Shown: positions 12,501 through 31,900 of the stretch, piece after piece | Position numbering within the stretch: position 1 is the stretch's first letter | Layout: every line of letters begins with the position of its first letter | Assembly: GCA_947561715.1 (NCBI GenBank) | Contig: OX387199.1 | Span: 20,713,001 to 20,777,000 of the forward strand | Reading direction: 5' to 3' | DNA from: Ascidia mentula | Taxonomy: Eukaryota > Chordata > Ascidiacea > Phlebobranchia > Ascidiidae | DNA length: 64,000 nt | Notes under the pieces: model-generated | Seen by the model: the letters and a program-made list of their open reading frames with translations, nothing else | Database searches by the model: none | Told to the model about the DNA's origin: nothing | Position numbers and translations under genes: made by a program

Positions 12501-15500
12501 AAATTGTGTGAATGACAAGGCGTAAAATAAGATTTTTGCTCCACCCACACCCACTGCAGTCCCACAACACGGCGTGAAATCAATTGAGACGGTTTAAAGA
12601 ATAAGTTCGCAACATTGGTATTGTCCACTTTGTCATTCTTGTTGTTGTATTGCGTTTCTCCAACACCAACAATTTCAGTAAGTCGCCTAAATCTGGTTTA
12701 TTTATCCGATCAAAAAAATACCATTTAATTTTTTATGGCGAAGAAACGCAATTCCCATTATTGTAAACTTTGTTATGCGGCAGTCATCAAAAAAAGACTT
12801 GTGGCAACCAAATACCGCACTGCAAAATCAGTGACAAGAACACTTGGAGAAAAGACGGGGAATTTAAGGAAACCAACGTACGGCGGAAGGCAACTACTCC
12901 GTTTGTGAGTAACAGCAGTAACACGACACCACGGATAATAGTATTAGTCCATGAGGGCCAAAGCAGGTCTCCGAAGAGCACAGGCCTCTATACGTTAAAC
13001 AACCCTGTCCTGAGCGAGCCATTAGCGCGTGGTACCTTGAAAAATATACACGGCGTTAGCAAATACACGCAAGACGTTGGTAGGAATATTGATGGCCGAT
13101 TTCGGGTATGGCGTGTTCTGCAAAGCCAGTATCAACATTCCGTGCCAGCTCAGGGCTGACGAGACCTTACTGGTGTTTGTCTACAAGGTTTTTGCTTCCC
13201 TGCTAGGGGAGATAAACGACTTATTGTCGTGAGAGCAGTACTTGATTTAGGAGTTTCTATTTTGCTCACGAAAATTGTTGGTCACGTGATTTGGATGTGA
13301 ACACGTTAAAACGAAAATAGTTTATGGACCACGTGGCGGAATACGAAAGGCAGAGGAAAAAAGCGATACAATAATCTCTTTACGTTGTTCCCAAACGCGA
13401 AAGCTTTCCCGTCAATCACCGGTACCCAGAAAATGCATTTATGCTATTGCGGATTGACACTTTTGACACTTTGAACACTTTGCGAGACTCTGGATCAACC
13501 AATACGTCAGGCTAATACGGAATAGAGGCGGAATCCCACCCTTGGGGACATGCAGTCTTAACGATTTCCCTCCTGAAAGACCCAAATGGAAGTGCAAATC
13601 CTGCTACCGATTGTCACAGCGGACAGAAGGGACTACGAAATCTCCTTATCCCAACAATGTTTTCTTCCGGCACTGAGCGAAAACTGACGCACAAAATGTG
13701 ATTTTCAAGTGATAGAAAAATAGACTGACGAATTTGTCCCAATTTCGCGTCTTCATCCGTTCCACCTGCGCGCTTTCCTGCCGCCTGAAATTCGATTTGC
13801 GGTGACGCCCTGCCGCTTGGGATTAATTTGTGTTGCACCTTGGTGGACAGTTCCAAGCGCACAAGGTAAGAACAAGCAGTCATGCATTGAAAATTGGCGC
13901 ACCGAAAAAATGTGAAAACGATATTGATCGGCAGGGAATCGAATTTAACGCGCAGTCAACCGCCACACACCTGAGACAAACAAAATTCGCTGTCCCATTT
14001 AAAAGTTCAATTAGTGGAGATCAATTATACGAGGGGTCGGGGGATGATTTGTGCTTAAAATTCTTTTAACGCGTTTACGCGCAGATGACGAGGGTTCGCG
14101 CTTGCATTGTTTGACGTTTGACAAGTTTTCAAATTGTTACAATACAGCCAATTACAACACAAACAATACTGTAAGGGTGGCACAGATATACTCAAGGGTT
14201 GTGTTTTGGGTAACTATCAGTGTCCCAATATCTCAATTTCAACTTGGCACAAGAACACGGTTTGGGGGAAAAAGAAGATAAATTCGTTTCACAAAATTTC
14301 TCCACTCGCATGAAATCAGTTAACTTCGACCTTTGACATAACCGTGACCCCAAACGTCGGTAGAACGGCTAAATGTGCATCACCGCTGGCTAGGCTTCAA
14401 TTAGGTTTGCCTGCGCTTAAACGTCGCATCATTATTTCCCATGGGTACCGACCCGGTCAAACCAACCCTGGCGAGGTTGACTTATTTAACTTCAAGAAAA
14501 CCAGATCAGACAGAAGCATCGGTCGGTTTGTCCCCTGATGATGTTCTGACAACGTTTTAACAAGCTGTGTCGCCGTTTCCCGTATTATGCGCAATGCGCT
14601 CGCGATAAGCCAGCCATTTGGGAATGCAGAATGTAAAGAGATGCGCTTTTTAACTTACACGACGCCATAACCGCTCAAGTCGCTCAAGCACCAAAACATT
14701 ATGTCACAATTATTGGTTTATATGTTAAACTTCCTCCGTTATTTTTTTTTTAATTTCCCTAAGCAGTTGTAAAATGCAGAATTCCGATTATTTTTGTGAC
14801 GTCAGCATATAATTTTGTGCCGAATGTCGAAGTATTTCACAATTGACCGAACCCGTGTGTGAAACTGGACAAATACACGCACAAAAAAACAATCACTACC
14901 CACGACAACCAGCTGGGTACGACCGCGCTTCTAAAACTGTTACGTTTCTCGCGCTCGCTCGGCGGCAATCAATTCTACTAATCGTTCCGAGTCGTAAAAA
15001 CGCTTCCAGCGATTAAACGGTGTTTTGCAACTGCCAGTGTAGCAAGCGCGACCAAAGTCAACAGACCCCCTGGCGCAAAAGTAAACACTTTCCTTTCCTT
15101 CAAAGCTTGAACTGGAAACGCCAACCGCGCATTTGCAACAATAAACAAACTGCCAAACGCGCCGTTACGTCACCACATCAAACGTTGACGTCACCGGCCG
15201 CGTTGTCCCTCCCACGGTTCAGATAAGGCGGAAAGAGGAGTTTAGCACCTTAGCGTTAGTTAGACCGATTCAATGGCTCTGGCGTACGAGCCCGACCACC
15301 ATTCTATTCATTAGGATGGGTTTGAAAGGTTAACTCCTGTTCTGGTTGTTTCAAAATATGATAACACGCGCAATTGATATTCGTACGCTCGGCTCCAACG
15401 ACCGCATTGCGCTGCTTGGCGCTAATGAACTGCTGTTTTGGTTTAGCGGTATTTCGCAACAATCTGCTGAAGTTTTACTTTTAGATATGTTACGCAAGCT

Positions 15501-17061
15501 TCCAAGAACATGGATATGACTTGCGGCGACAATAAAGCCTCGTTGTTTCGCAAGAAAGTCGACACAAAAAATTTAAGATCCAGCTATTTGGTAAACGTAA
15601 TCCACACAAATCCGATTTCTGAAACACAGCCAAAATATTTTTTTTAAAGTTTCGATAAATGACCAAATTTACTTTTACGAGTATGAGTTCCACGGTATTA
15701 GCAATGAAAAATACACCAACATTCGGCAAACTTTCATAAAACGTAAAAATTACGTCATGGACTTGCGGGCTCTGAAACTCTGCCCAACAGCCTTGTAGCG
15801 GCGTAAGCATGTGGCGTATGACTTTTCTATCAAGTGTCCGGTGGCCATCAATTATTAAAACTGATAAAAGTGCGGAACGGATGGAGGACATCACAGCATG
15901 AGAAACACCTTCTGCTCGGCTTTTACTCTCAACATATGGTGTCTCGAATGTCAAGCCAAGCCGATTAGAACCGCTTCACCTATCTGATTGGAAAGCTCTA
16001 CTGAAAAGCCCTGCTTCAATTTTATGCAAAACCTGACACGTGGAACTAAATGGGGAACTCTAAAGGTGCATTTGCCCACGTTTATCTAATGCGCTCCGTT
16101 TCCCCATCAAATGCAAAGCGATTGCGGGTTGACATCTCATAATGCAAAAGGTATGGATGAAGTCTTAAATCAAACCAGGATTTCAGTCTGTAAATTTTGC
16201 AGGGAATATTTGGTTGTTTGATAAATTGGCTTTCAGGAATGACATGATTGTCACAGCATTAATAGTCACGCAGACAAGAATTATGCACGCACTTTAACTT
16301 GCAAAACGTGGGAGTTTGCCTAAGATGCGTAAACAACGAAAACGGTTCGCCAGTCTGAACCATCGGTATCGAGTGGAAAGATACGGATGGGAATTAACTA
16401 AAAGAACACTGGGAAACGCTTTTGGGTCATGACATCACTGAAGCGGCACAAAAACAGGCAACAGGAGCCGCTAGCACGAGAAGCAATGAGGCGTTGAGTG
16501 AAATAGAAAAGATTCAGAGGGCTTAGCGATCCTCACACGGTTTGGTGCACGGTTCGGCAAATTCTCACAGCGCTGTTCGGGTGCTCGTGAATTTAAGCCG
16601 CCACGGTCTATAGGCAGGCATTTGGAAACTTAAGATAACGGGTGCCTTGTTTATGGGCGCTACACGGCGGGCGCAAAGGCCCCCTCTTGCCGCCAACGAA
16701 ATCTGGCTGGCATTCAATTAAGTTTTTAGCAAGGCATGGGGGCAGCGGGCGGACAGTTTATCGCTGTTAATTTGTGAAGCCAAGCGTACACCGCGCCGAA
16801 CTAAAATAGATGAGACACAAAGACACTGGATCAGCTTTGCGACCAACTGCTCCATAAAAACGATTTAACAGCGATGGCTGTACGGTTTTATCTTGCGAAA
16901 CCTATGATGAGACATGTACGGAAATTGGGATGTTAACGCTGAGGCAGGTACGCCGTAGGCCTATTGCTTCTGCCATAATCCGTCTAACCCACAATTTCGT
17001 TGCCACTCCTCTTAAGAAGTGCGCTTAAACCGTACATTTTGCCACTAGTCATGTTATAGAC
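6534..17061. other. Long non-coding stretch, no supported gene
   Basis: No exon could be supported in about 10.5 kb. Open frames such as 15490-15954 (minus, 154 codons) and 11852-12178 (plus) show no recognisable domain and no convincing splice context. CRE palindromes occur at 7057, 8513, 10785, 14797 and 15186. If the two exons at 17062-17459 belong to a PDE8-type gene, its PAS and catalytic exons would be expected here, but I did not see the HD-domain phosphodiesterase motifs in what I read. Confidence 0.5.
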
Positions 17062-17459
17062 CTGCTTCAAAACACTGATACAACATGCTTGATGAACTGT
17101 CATAAAGCAAATTGTGCTTGCGTAACAATCAATAACAACAGGTTCGAAAGTTTTTTTCAGTGCCGAAAGACTTTTGTCAATAACTTTTAAAGTCACTATG
17201 TCATGAGCACACCGAAAACCTATATGGTCAGCGGTTGTCAAAAGTGCCAATCGCAAGTCTTCAAACTGCATAAAAACACACAAGAACACGAAATTCAACG
17301 TTGTTATAAAAACAACTTACCTGCTGCATATGTTCGCTGTACTGCAATTGTGACGAGGTAGAAAAAAACAATCCAACGTTTTCTTCGCGTGTGTATCTGC
17401 ATGTTAGAAACTCATCTGCACAACCTGTTAAACACTCTTCGCCCAAAACAACAGACACA
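17062..17459 (-). CDS. Putative PDE8-like N-terminal exons (partial)
   Basis: Two exons can be joined: 17321-17459 (acceptor after GATTTAG, donor GTAAGT) and 17062-17265 (acceptor TTTTTATGCAG), separated by a 55-bp intron in phase 0. The joined frame of 114 codons reads, in part, ENVGLFFSTSSQL, then LRLALLTTADHIGFRC, then FEPVVIDCYAS. Spacing and hydrophobic pattern resemble the receiver-like N-terminal segment of PDE8 phosphodiesterases (a 'VLLVF..ED' strand, a 'GF/YKC' strand, then an 'IIVIDHR' strand). This is an inference from a weak, short similarity. The 3' end is uncertain: the only donor in phase (GTCTAT at 17061-17056) is poor, and the frame otherwise stays open to a stop at 16984. 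No start codon and no downstream catalytic exons were found, so it may be a fragment, a diverged gene or a chance open frame. Confidence 0.35.
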
Positions 17460-19559
17460 CTAAATCGGCTTTCCTACGTCTGACTAAGTGCTGGCGATTG
17501 AGACAAGGTTGGCACGCTTTGTTTCTCAAATCCGCGCTTTTTTCTCGTTTCACGCTCGACGGCGCAACGTTGCTCGATCATGCGTGACATAAGTGATGCG
17601 CATCGACATCTAGCGGAAATTGTTTTACAGTTTATGTTTCAGCAGTTATCGCTTCAAATTGTAAAGATATTTTCAAGAACCAGCTCGATTTCACAAACAA
17701 AATATGTGTTGGTTTTGTATCCGTTAAATTTTCCATATATAAGCAATGGAGCTTCCAATATGCTTTGGGTAAGCTGCATACACGGCCAGATCGACAATAC
17801 TCTTTAATTCTATTTAAGTAAGAATTCTAATGATGTCCTATTGGCGAAATATATATATTCTGTAAACCAGTACCTTGGATGATTGTACAATAATCCAGGT
17901 CAATCCTAGTAATTATTTTTTTGCAATATTCTTCAAAGAATACATATTCTGCACCTATTGTATTTGTTCTTCAAAACATAACCTTTCAGCAAGAAGCATT
18001 AAGCGAACTTGTTGCGCAATTGACAACAACAAAATATGCTCGGTGGATTTTCCAGTTATTTGATTTTCCAGAATAGAAGATATACAAAGTAGGTTACTTC
18101 GCCAATGTGTGTTGGAATACTTTTCGTTTTATTAGATAACAAAATACAGAATGAAAATGGGGCAGCAGTGCAACCTAGTAAGTAACGTGGATAATAGGTT
18201 AACATTCAACTCTTTTCTGGTTTGTTTGCCTTGTTGTACTTTAACACGACGAACGCAAGTCGGTGCACAACATAAGATCAAAAAAAATTTAGCTCTTATT
18301 TGATTATTATGGCTCTTTTACGCATAAAAAAATTTAGTTTAAAATTTAGGTGATGTACGTTAGCTACAAAAAGTGTCATCGTTTCAACCTTTTTGAAGTA
18401 TTATCAGTGGAGCTTGCTAACTGAAGGACTGCTCACGGACATATTTTTGATCGAAAAACAAAACTCTGTGCAAGCATACGACAAACCAACTGAAGAAACA
18501 TGTAAAAGCGATACAGCCTTTATTTAAGTGCTCACTCATGACAAATCCACGATTTTCTATTGGGAACTCATAAAAAATGCAGGTGGATTAAGTTCACCAG
18601 ACAAATTCGCGCTACATGACAAATCACAAAAGTAAAGTAAAAAAAATTTGTGAAACACTGCAATTACCGAAATGAAGTTAATTGTCATTGGTTACACACG
18701 CACAGCAAAACAAAACGTCGGCCCCACTTACATTATACAATTTTTATTCTATGGGGTGCTTATATACGACTATCGTAATGCCGCTAGTTTTTGTTAGATG
18801 CACACTGTAATTCGCGTCGATATTCCAAACAATTGCCTGAACGAACACAAAAACTTTGCATAATCGATTTGAGTCACCGCCAGGTGGAGCTGGAGAGCGG
18901 GACGCAAACAGTGGTGGCCGCTAGGGGTCGGCAAGGAGTTTTAAATGCGATTTTGAAGATTTTGAACAAGCGCAGCAGGGTTACACGAATCTTATGCGAG
19001 CAAATAGGCGACAAAGGTTGATAGCAATACACTCTTATAAATGGTTCTCTAAAACAGAACAAAGATATTTTCTAGGCGTTTTTAAATGTGTTTTTGGAAC
19101 TCTTCATTCAAATGCGAGTCCTTTTTAGGTGTAAGAAGTTTTTGAAATTGTTACACCGCCAACGACACAGTTTTTGTGGGGGTCGTATAGAAGGAGAAAT
19201 CTCCATTAGGTTAAAACATCTTATAGAAATCATCGAAAAATGATAGAAAACTTTTTGTCGGTCGCCACCAGTTAAGATAATATTATCAACCGAAAGTTGG
19301 GAACAATTACGAAAGCCCCAAGAACAAAATCAATAAAAAAAAAGCAATTCACAACAAAAACACGTAATAATGGTTTGCCAGACTAATATAATGGCTAAAT
19401 AAATTGTTTCCGAGAACGACATTTTCAAGTGTTTCGATTCTGTAACTAATCAATTCTCCACAACGTACAAAAAAACGCGACAAAAAAAAAAAGTTTCTAA
19501 ATGGTTCATAAATCCAGTACCAAGAAAAAATTCACCTACATCACCGCAACACAACCCAT
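17460..19559. other. Intergenic region downstream of ATE1
   Basis: No gene is supported. The stretch is AT-rich and contains the very short retroposon fragment at 18281-18337. No AATAAA was found on the minus strand close behind the ATE1 stop; a candidate (TTTATT on the plus strand near 18520) lies about 1 kb downstream. Confidence 0.6.
18281..18337 (+). mobile_element. 5'-truncated SINE-like fragment with target-site duplication
   Basis: A 33-bp insert (18293-18325) is flanked by identical 12-bp direct repeats AAAAAAATTTAG at 18281-18292 and 18326-18337. The insert is nearly identical to the last bases of the 312-bp element at 45599-45910, sharing ATTATTATGGCTCTTTT and then CGCATA. A fragment holding only the 3' end of a repeat, bracketed by a duplication of its target, is what LINE-type reverse transcription produces when it aborts early. 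Confidence 0.75.
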
Positions 19560-25129
<5,570 letters not shown>

Positions 25130-25978
25130 GCACAACGGAATAGTAATTATGGCAGTTTCAACAAAATGCCATGGCAAAAAATTAGTTGAAAGAAAGGGAA
25201 CCAAACAAAACTTTCACAGAAACGCCATAGAGATCTTAATGTTTTATGCTGGATGAGAGCTCCATGGACACTACTTGAAATAAAGCAGAGACCACTATTG
25301 GATGAACCCTATATTCATATTCCTTGTGCGTCGACCCTGCTGCAACCGCTCTCGTGAGGCCTTGGGATTATTTACGATTAACCCCAAACACAAAACTTAT
25401 TGCAAGCAAACTAAGCAACGAATGGATATATTATTTAACGACTGGGTTAGTTTACAAATACATATATATATATGTATATATATAAAACTGTAGCTGTAAG
25501 CGCAAAAAAGTACTTTGCTAACAAAGTAATCGGCCCTTACAAGCCTTAATATCAATGAAGAAAAGAGATTAATTTTTTGTGCATTCCAGGCGAAACTTGT
25601 ATTTACTAATCCTTCAGATATGCAAAATTGAACGTGACCAGTCTCCCTCGACCGCAGTTGCACAAAATTTCGTAGGTAAAGCAATGGTTTTCAAATCGTG
25701 CGTCGGTTTGGGGTTTCTAGGGCGTTAGAAGTAATAATATGTGATTATAATATCCATGTGAAGAGGGCACTACCTCCAAAGAAGGTTGCGCAATCTCTCA
25801 TGTTCAATATTCTGCGTTTACACCTGGTTCAATACGAACAATCTTGCTAATTTAAGTTTATTTTTGTCACAAAACATAGTTCATTATATGGCGCAAGGGG
25901 GCTGCATACAAAAATAGAGGCAACAATATAAAATGTTAAACGATATGAATTGCATAGAAATAACGACAAATGTTGATT
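25130..25978. other. Intergenic gap between receptor 3' end and ATE1 5' end
   Basis: About 850 bp separate two genes that both read leftwards, so it should hold the receptor 3'UTR and the ATE1 promoter. A minus-strand AATAAA lies at 25857-25862, about 120 bases past the receptor stop. An imperfect ATATAT run lies near 25460-25485. Nothing else was recognised. Confidence 0.6.
25857..25862 (-). promoter_or_regulatory. Poly(A) signal candidate for the mGluR-like gene
   Basis: TTTATT on the plus strand reads AATAAA on the minus strand, about 120 bases downstream of the receptor stop codon at 25979-25981. Another AATAAA overlaps the stop itself but is too close to be the likely signal. Confidence 0.45.
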
Positions 25979-28900
25979 TTATTTCGCACTCATGGAAAAC
26001 TTCCTTAAAACTCTCAAAGAACCTCTCGTGTCATTTTTTCTGTCACGAGTTCCACAAAGATCGGTACCCTTCGGCAAACTTCGGGCCCTTGACAATGTGA
26101 CGTCACTCTGAAAGGCAAAATTTGTCCACCCCTTCATATCGTTAGAGTACCGTTCCTTTGGAAACGCTTCGTCTTCAAACATTCGCGTAGTTCTCGTATT
26201 GATGACGCCATTGAGTGATTTGACGTCATTATTATTCTGGATGGGCTTTTGAGTCGTCGCCTTCGCTATTGCGTCAAAACTGCTCATGAAGTCTCTTTCC
26301 CAGCGGCGACTGTCTTGTGACGTAATAGACGACGTATCTTCAGATGACGTCACGGAATGCAATTGGGCGTCGGCAAGAATTTCGACAGGGGATGACGTAG
26401 GTGTTCCGTCGCCACCTTCTCTCTAAACAAGTTTCAGTTGTTAGATGGTAACGTATTTTTAACGAGTGCAAAATGAAATTAAAACATTATTCGTTATTTC
26501 TATGCAATTAAATATCATCCAAAATGTTAGATTTGTGTAAAAGCCACTCTAATTTATTATAAGTTTTTAATTATACGTTTAGAGAGCTATTCCTACATAC
26601 AATAACCATACACCGATCAGCCTCACATTTTCAGACGTGCTGTGGTTTTCAACAGAACCCACGTTCTCAAAGGCGTGATTTTTTATGACGTCACGTTGGA
26701 GATAAATCTTCCGCCAGACGTCGCTGTTGCTCGCTGTGGTGTTGACTTGAGGTAGCGGAAGTTGGGAGGACACGCGTTTGCGCTCATCCGCTCTTGTCGG
26801 CGACATGTTGGATGAGTGGTACTGCGAGCTTAGCGACCTCATGCGGGAAGCTAAAAAACATGGCGTGGTAAGACTTTTCATATGATCGCGTATGAAAATT
26901 TTCACGAGGTCACGAGTTAATGGCAGTTGTGTGAATGGCCACGTTACAAGTTGCATGAAAATAAGTGGAAAAATGTTTTCTGACATAAATTTTCCTTCAC
27001 CAATGTACAAATCTTTTTTATCACAGAAACGCTGAAAGCCTTCATTTCACTAAAGTTGAAACCAGTCGGTTATTGCTAGTTGACCCGACACAAATTTTCT
27101 CAGTAGCAAAAATGCATTTTTAAACTCCCATATCGAAAATCACATAAAAAAATAACTCCCTACCTTGCGTACCCATCACCATCCTCTGGTTATTTTTCTC
27201 CGGTCGGAAAATGACGATGTAGACTTTGGGACCAAATATGGCAAACAGAATTATGAGACCATTGAGCGACAAACCTAGACAGTAGATGGCGTCGCGGAGC
27301 ACCACGTTGGTTGAAGAGTTGGCGAGATAAGTGGAGACCTGTTAATGGGAATGTTACGTTTACGTAAAGTATAGAAAGTTTACGTGAAGTGTTCTGTATT
27401 TATTGTATGAAAAGCTTAAACACTTGTAACAAAGTTTATCTGCAAATGTGTATGTTTTATAATGTTTGTCCTTACACCATTAATATTGAACGTTACTGTT
27501 ATACTCTTATGGAAAGAAAGTTTTTGTGTACGAACCTGAGCGAGCCATATGACAAGGGTTGTGTAAACGGCGAATCCGATATGCTTTGCTTCGTTAAATC
27601 CAGCGGGAACTTTTCGGATTCGAAACGCATAAACTGAACAGATGAGAACCAATAGAATTGGAAAGGAAATGCCTATCAGAATCACGTGATCGCGTAACCC
27701 AGAGCAATCGAGAAAGTTGGTTGGGATGTCATCCTAAAATTTCAAATGGATTTGGATTGTTTTGTTATTGCTTCAAAAACATACTTTGGCATTGTTTTGC
27801 TAAAACAACTAATCGAATTAGAACAGCTCTGTATTTTATGTATGATTTTATTAGATAAGACCAAATTTTTAGTTTCTAGTTAATTTCATTCTTTTGCTAA
27901 CACATAGATGTATTAAAAAGGGTGTAACTATTGTACGACTTTTTGTGTTGGTTGCTCTAAATTAGACGTCAGAAAAAAATGGCCGAAGAGTTTTCCAATA
28001 AAGAAAAAAACGAATGTTCTGTAGTTGTAGTATTAGAAATTGTCGGTAAATGATTAGAATGTGAATGTTTCTGGGCATATGACGAAGAGCACTTACATGC
28101 AGGGAGGCCGAGCGTCTATTCGTCACACCTGGTGGTACCATCACAAGCCAAATGACCAATAGAAAAATCTCGATCGATGTGAAAATAGCAGTGATAACGA
28201 CCTGCACCCAAAAGAGGTCTCGTTACGTCAAAGTTTAAAAATTTTTTGCGAACAATAATGACGTCATTAACAATACCTTAGCGACGACAACAACAAATAT
28301 TTCGTAGCCAACATTCATTTATTTAAATAAGTGATCGACACATATTTTTTTGTAGCATGGCGACTGGTGGCAGGAATTAACGGCCAGAGGCGGATCCAAT
28401 AGGGACAGCCCCCTATATTATGTTACAATACTAGAGGATACGCTGCAGAGTCAAACAAAAGGATTGGTTTTCATTCCTTTTTGTTCATAATTAACGTCCT
28501 TTGTCCGGGGCATAGCTATCATAGCGACCAAGATTGCTGAAACTTACTTGTGGCAGTGGACGTAGGAGACGCTTGTAATCGCGGACCAACTTTCTTCCCA
28601 GCGTGTTAAATATGAGAGAAATACGAACAGTTTTTACGAGGATCGCGGAGTAGATGAGTGAGAAACTGATACCGGTGCCGAGTCGTCTGCAAAGCACGAA
28701 TTTGTTGACTTTAGATAGAAGTTTTAAAATATTTAAAGGTATTTTACCAACAGTCTGATGATCAACAAAGACTTGGTATCTGATTTTTTTTTAACAAGTT
28801 ATACAAGAGAAAACCTAAGTCATTTGTAATAAGTGGATACTGCATGACAATGCCAAATTGTAGGCGAAATATATGTATCCAAAACAACAGAAAGACTTTT

Positions 28901-31900
28901 TTTCTCCTACCTAACCTGTTAACCTAAAGATAGGAAGAATATTGAAACATGAACAAAAATTAAAAAATTTGGAATTTAAGAGAAAAATGTACAGATGGTT
29001 AAAAGATGAACATAATGTAAATTCTACAATTTCCTATGCGCATTACATCCAGTGAAGACAGAACAGTTTATTGACAATTTAAAAAATATCTTGACAAATA
29101 AGACTGCAGCTGAATCCCCCTACCTAAGCGAGCATATTTCCTGAGTTGGTTTGAAACAGAAAAAGAAAGACGTCGCGAACGCCAGAAAAAGTCCCGCCAA
29201 TATAATGGATGAGAGTTCCCGTGCGGAAGCTCGGATGAGCGCAGTGTTCCAGTACCAGAGGTAGGTGATGACCACGAGGATGGTGAGAATCATTCCTAAA
29301 CAGCTAATTGCTGCCACTGCCCACGCCCATTGCTCCTCGAAAGACAGAAAGTTGATAGGGATTGGAACGCACGTGTGACTGAGGGGGAAAAAGTATTTTT
29401 TTAAACAATGTTGCTGGTAAGAATTGTCCTACAAATGAAGTATTTAGTGCTGGTTTACAAGCGTAAACTGTTTTTATTTATATTTATGATGAAAAAGTGT
29501 TACGACACCAACTACACACGGATAAGTGTTACCATATTTGTGCATAGGTTCGCCACTGAATCAATTGCGGAATACAAAAAAGTTAAAAAAAGTTATGCAA
29601 CCACCGAAACCGTTAAAATTGTATGAATAGTACATTATAGTTTGTGAACAAAATATACGGTTCCTATATTGAAAGGAACGGTTGCACCGGTCCAGCAATA
29701 TACAAGGTTTTTAAATTTACTTTTTGCTGGCGAAGAAGTCCTCCCCGCATGATTCACAGTGAGATGTTTTTCGGTTTCCAGAGGAATTTGTGATCACAAT
29801 GCTGTTTTCTGGACACTTAACACAAACCCAGCAACAAGTCTGAACCTGAAGCAAAACAAACAACCTTCAAATGCTCGGCTCATTGCAAATCCATGCCATA
29901 TAAGACCAACGTGCACTTAAATACATGAACATATATTTTCGGTATAGGGGCTTTAGTCTCTCAGTGGGTATGCAATAGTGAATATTTTTACCTCTTGATA
30001 AAGCATGTACTGGTCCGAATCGCATTCACTCCCACAGGTTGAACTGATGTGACCCCGACCCCTCGCGTGACTCTTGTTGTGAAAGGTTACTGTGGGACAA
30101 AAAAGCACCAAGGTCAAACAAACTTCTTTACCCATTTTCCAAAGAAAGTAAGTATGCAAAAACTTCACTTGTACAGAAAGAAAGACGTTTTAAATGCAAG
30201 AAATGTATATTCGAAATGTTTCATCACAAAAAAGAAGAAATTTCGACCCAATGAAAAGATGCCATAGCGAAATGAGACAATTTTGTACACACGAACCTTG
30301 GTTATCTTTGTACATCCCAATCAACTTCCATTGAAACTTCACTAAACCGTCGTATCTCCAGATGTCGTAACGTGCAGGACCGTCTTGGTACTGGTTGAAT
30401 TCAAACTGTAGTTGGTTGGCATCCCGGAAACTCACATTGCGTAAATATTCGCGCAGTTGAAGTCCCGAAAGTTTGGCAAACTAAAACAAGAGAAAAATAT
30501 GTTTACATTGTATTCTGTTACCATGGGTATGAATTTGTCAGTGCAATCATTCAAATTTATGAGACACGCCGACAAATCATTTCATAAAATTAGTTTTTTT
30601 CATTGCAGAATCATACGAGCCAATCATAATCAGCTAGATTCAGAAACTTTTTATTGATAGCTTTTGGGAAATTATAAATAAAAACAATAGTATTGCTTCT
30701 ATATTCATTAGGTCATTGTTATGTTAACGGGTTAACTAACCTGGTCACAAACCTCCACACCCGTATCATCGCACAAGTCTCGCTGTGCGTTGTGAAGAGC
30801 GTGCGCGTAAGCCAGTGGAGCGTTAGCGGCAGTTTGCAGCATTAAGCTAAGGTCCTGATCTTCGGGTAAGGTCATGTTTTCCGGACATTCGGGAAAGTTT
30901 GGCTGTAGCGCATCACATAATGATAAAGAGTATTAGTTTATTAGCTTGGGAAATACCTTGTTTAATATTCTGCATTGTTATAAATACATGAAGTATTTGG
31001 AAGGACCTTGTGAACTTTTGTTTTGGCAACTTCCAAAAGGTTTAAGTGCTTTGAATCATATAAAAACATGTGTGTGCAAAAAGAGCCATAATATTTATTG
31101 AGAACTGTAGACAGAGTGTACACACTGTTTAGACCTGCTTGTCGCAAGTGTAAAAGCTAGCGCAGTGCCACAGTCAACAGCTGCACTGATGATACCTTAT
31201 GGGCCGAAACAGTGTGTAGGCTACACCCTGTCTACAACTCTCAAAAGAATATGTCTTGTTTCAAATTTAGTCGTTTGCAGTCTTAGTTCTATAGACTTAT
31301 CATACACCGACGCATGTATATTTAATATATTCTTACATTGGAATTGTTCCACGAACACTTGTGTAGGAACGCTAGGTATTGGGCGAAGTAAGGGTTGTGC
31401 GTGCTCTCTGGGGTCACCGAGCGGAGAAACTTTGAAAAATTTCCGTCCGGTAGAGAGTGTAGTGTAAGTGAGATGGCTCCATCAACGGCGGTGTTCAGCG
31501 GAGCTGTGTAAGAATCACTGCAAAACAAGAAGAAAATATTTTGTAAAAGTTTGAACCGAAGTAAGATTTAGGAAAGCGACGCATTGACTCAATCTGTTTC
31601 ATATTTGTGACCATTTAGTCGGTTGTAATTATTTACTTATTAGTTTTGAAAGTTTGCGAAACGATTAGCAGCAAAATTGTGTAATATATTTTTTTGCATA
31701 AAAGGTTTTTTTTAACGGTGGTCTATGGCCCGTAGGGCATTTTAAAGGGGGTCACGAACGGTGCGTCCGCACTGATTACGTAATATTAAAATTCCCTTTT
31801 CATGGATAAGCAGATGGCCGCAGGTTTCAAGCAGGGGCACGAAGTGTAAAAGGTTGATATCCACAGTTCAATACAGTAGTATAATATACTATATACTGTA

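Noticed and set aside
15490-15954. 154-codon minus-strand open frame, considered as a downstream PDE8 exon.
   Set aside because: No PAS, HD or other recognisable motif, and no convincing acceptor or donor in a matching phase.
28390-28425. AGAGGCGGATCC followed by a CCCCCTA run, resembling one end of a hAT-like repeat.
   Set aside because: Only one end is visible, with no partner repeat or target duplication nearby.
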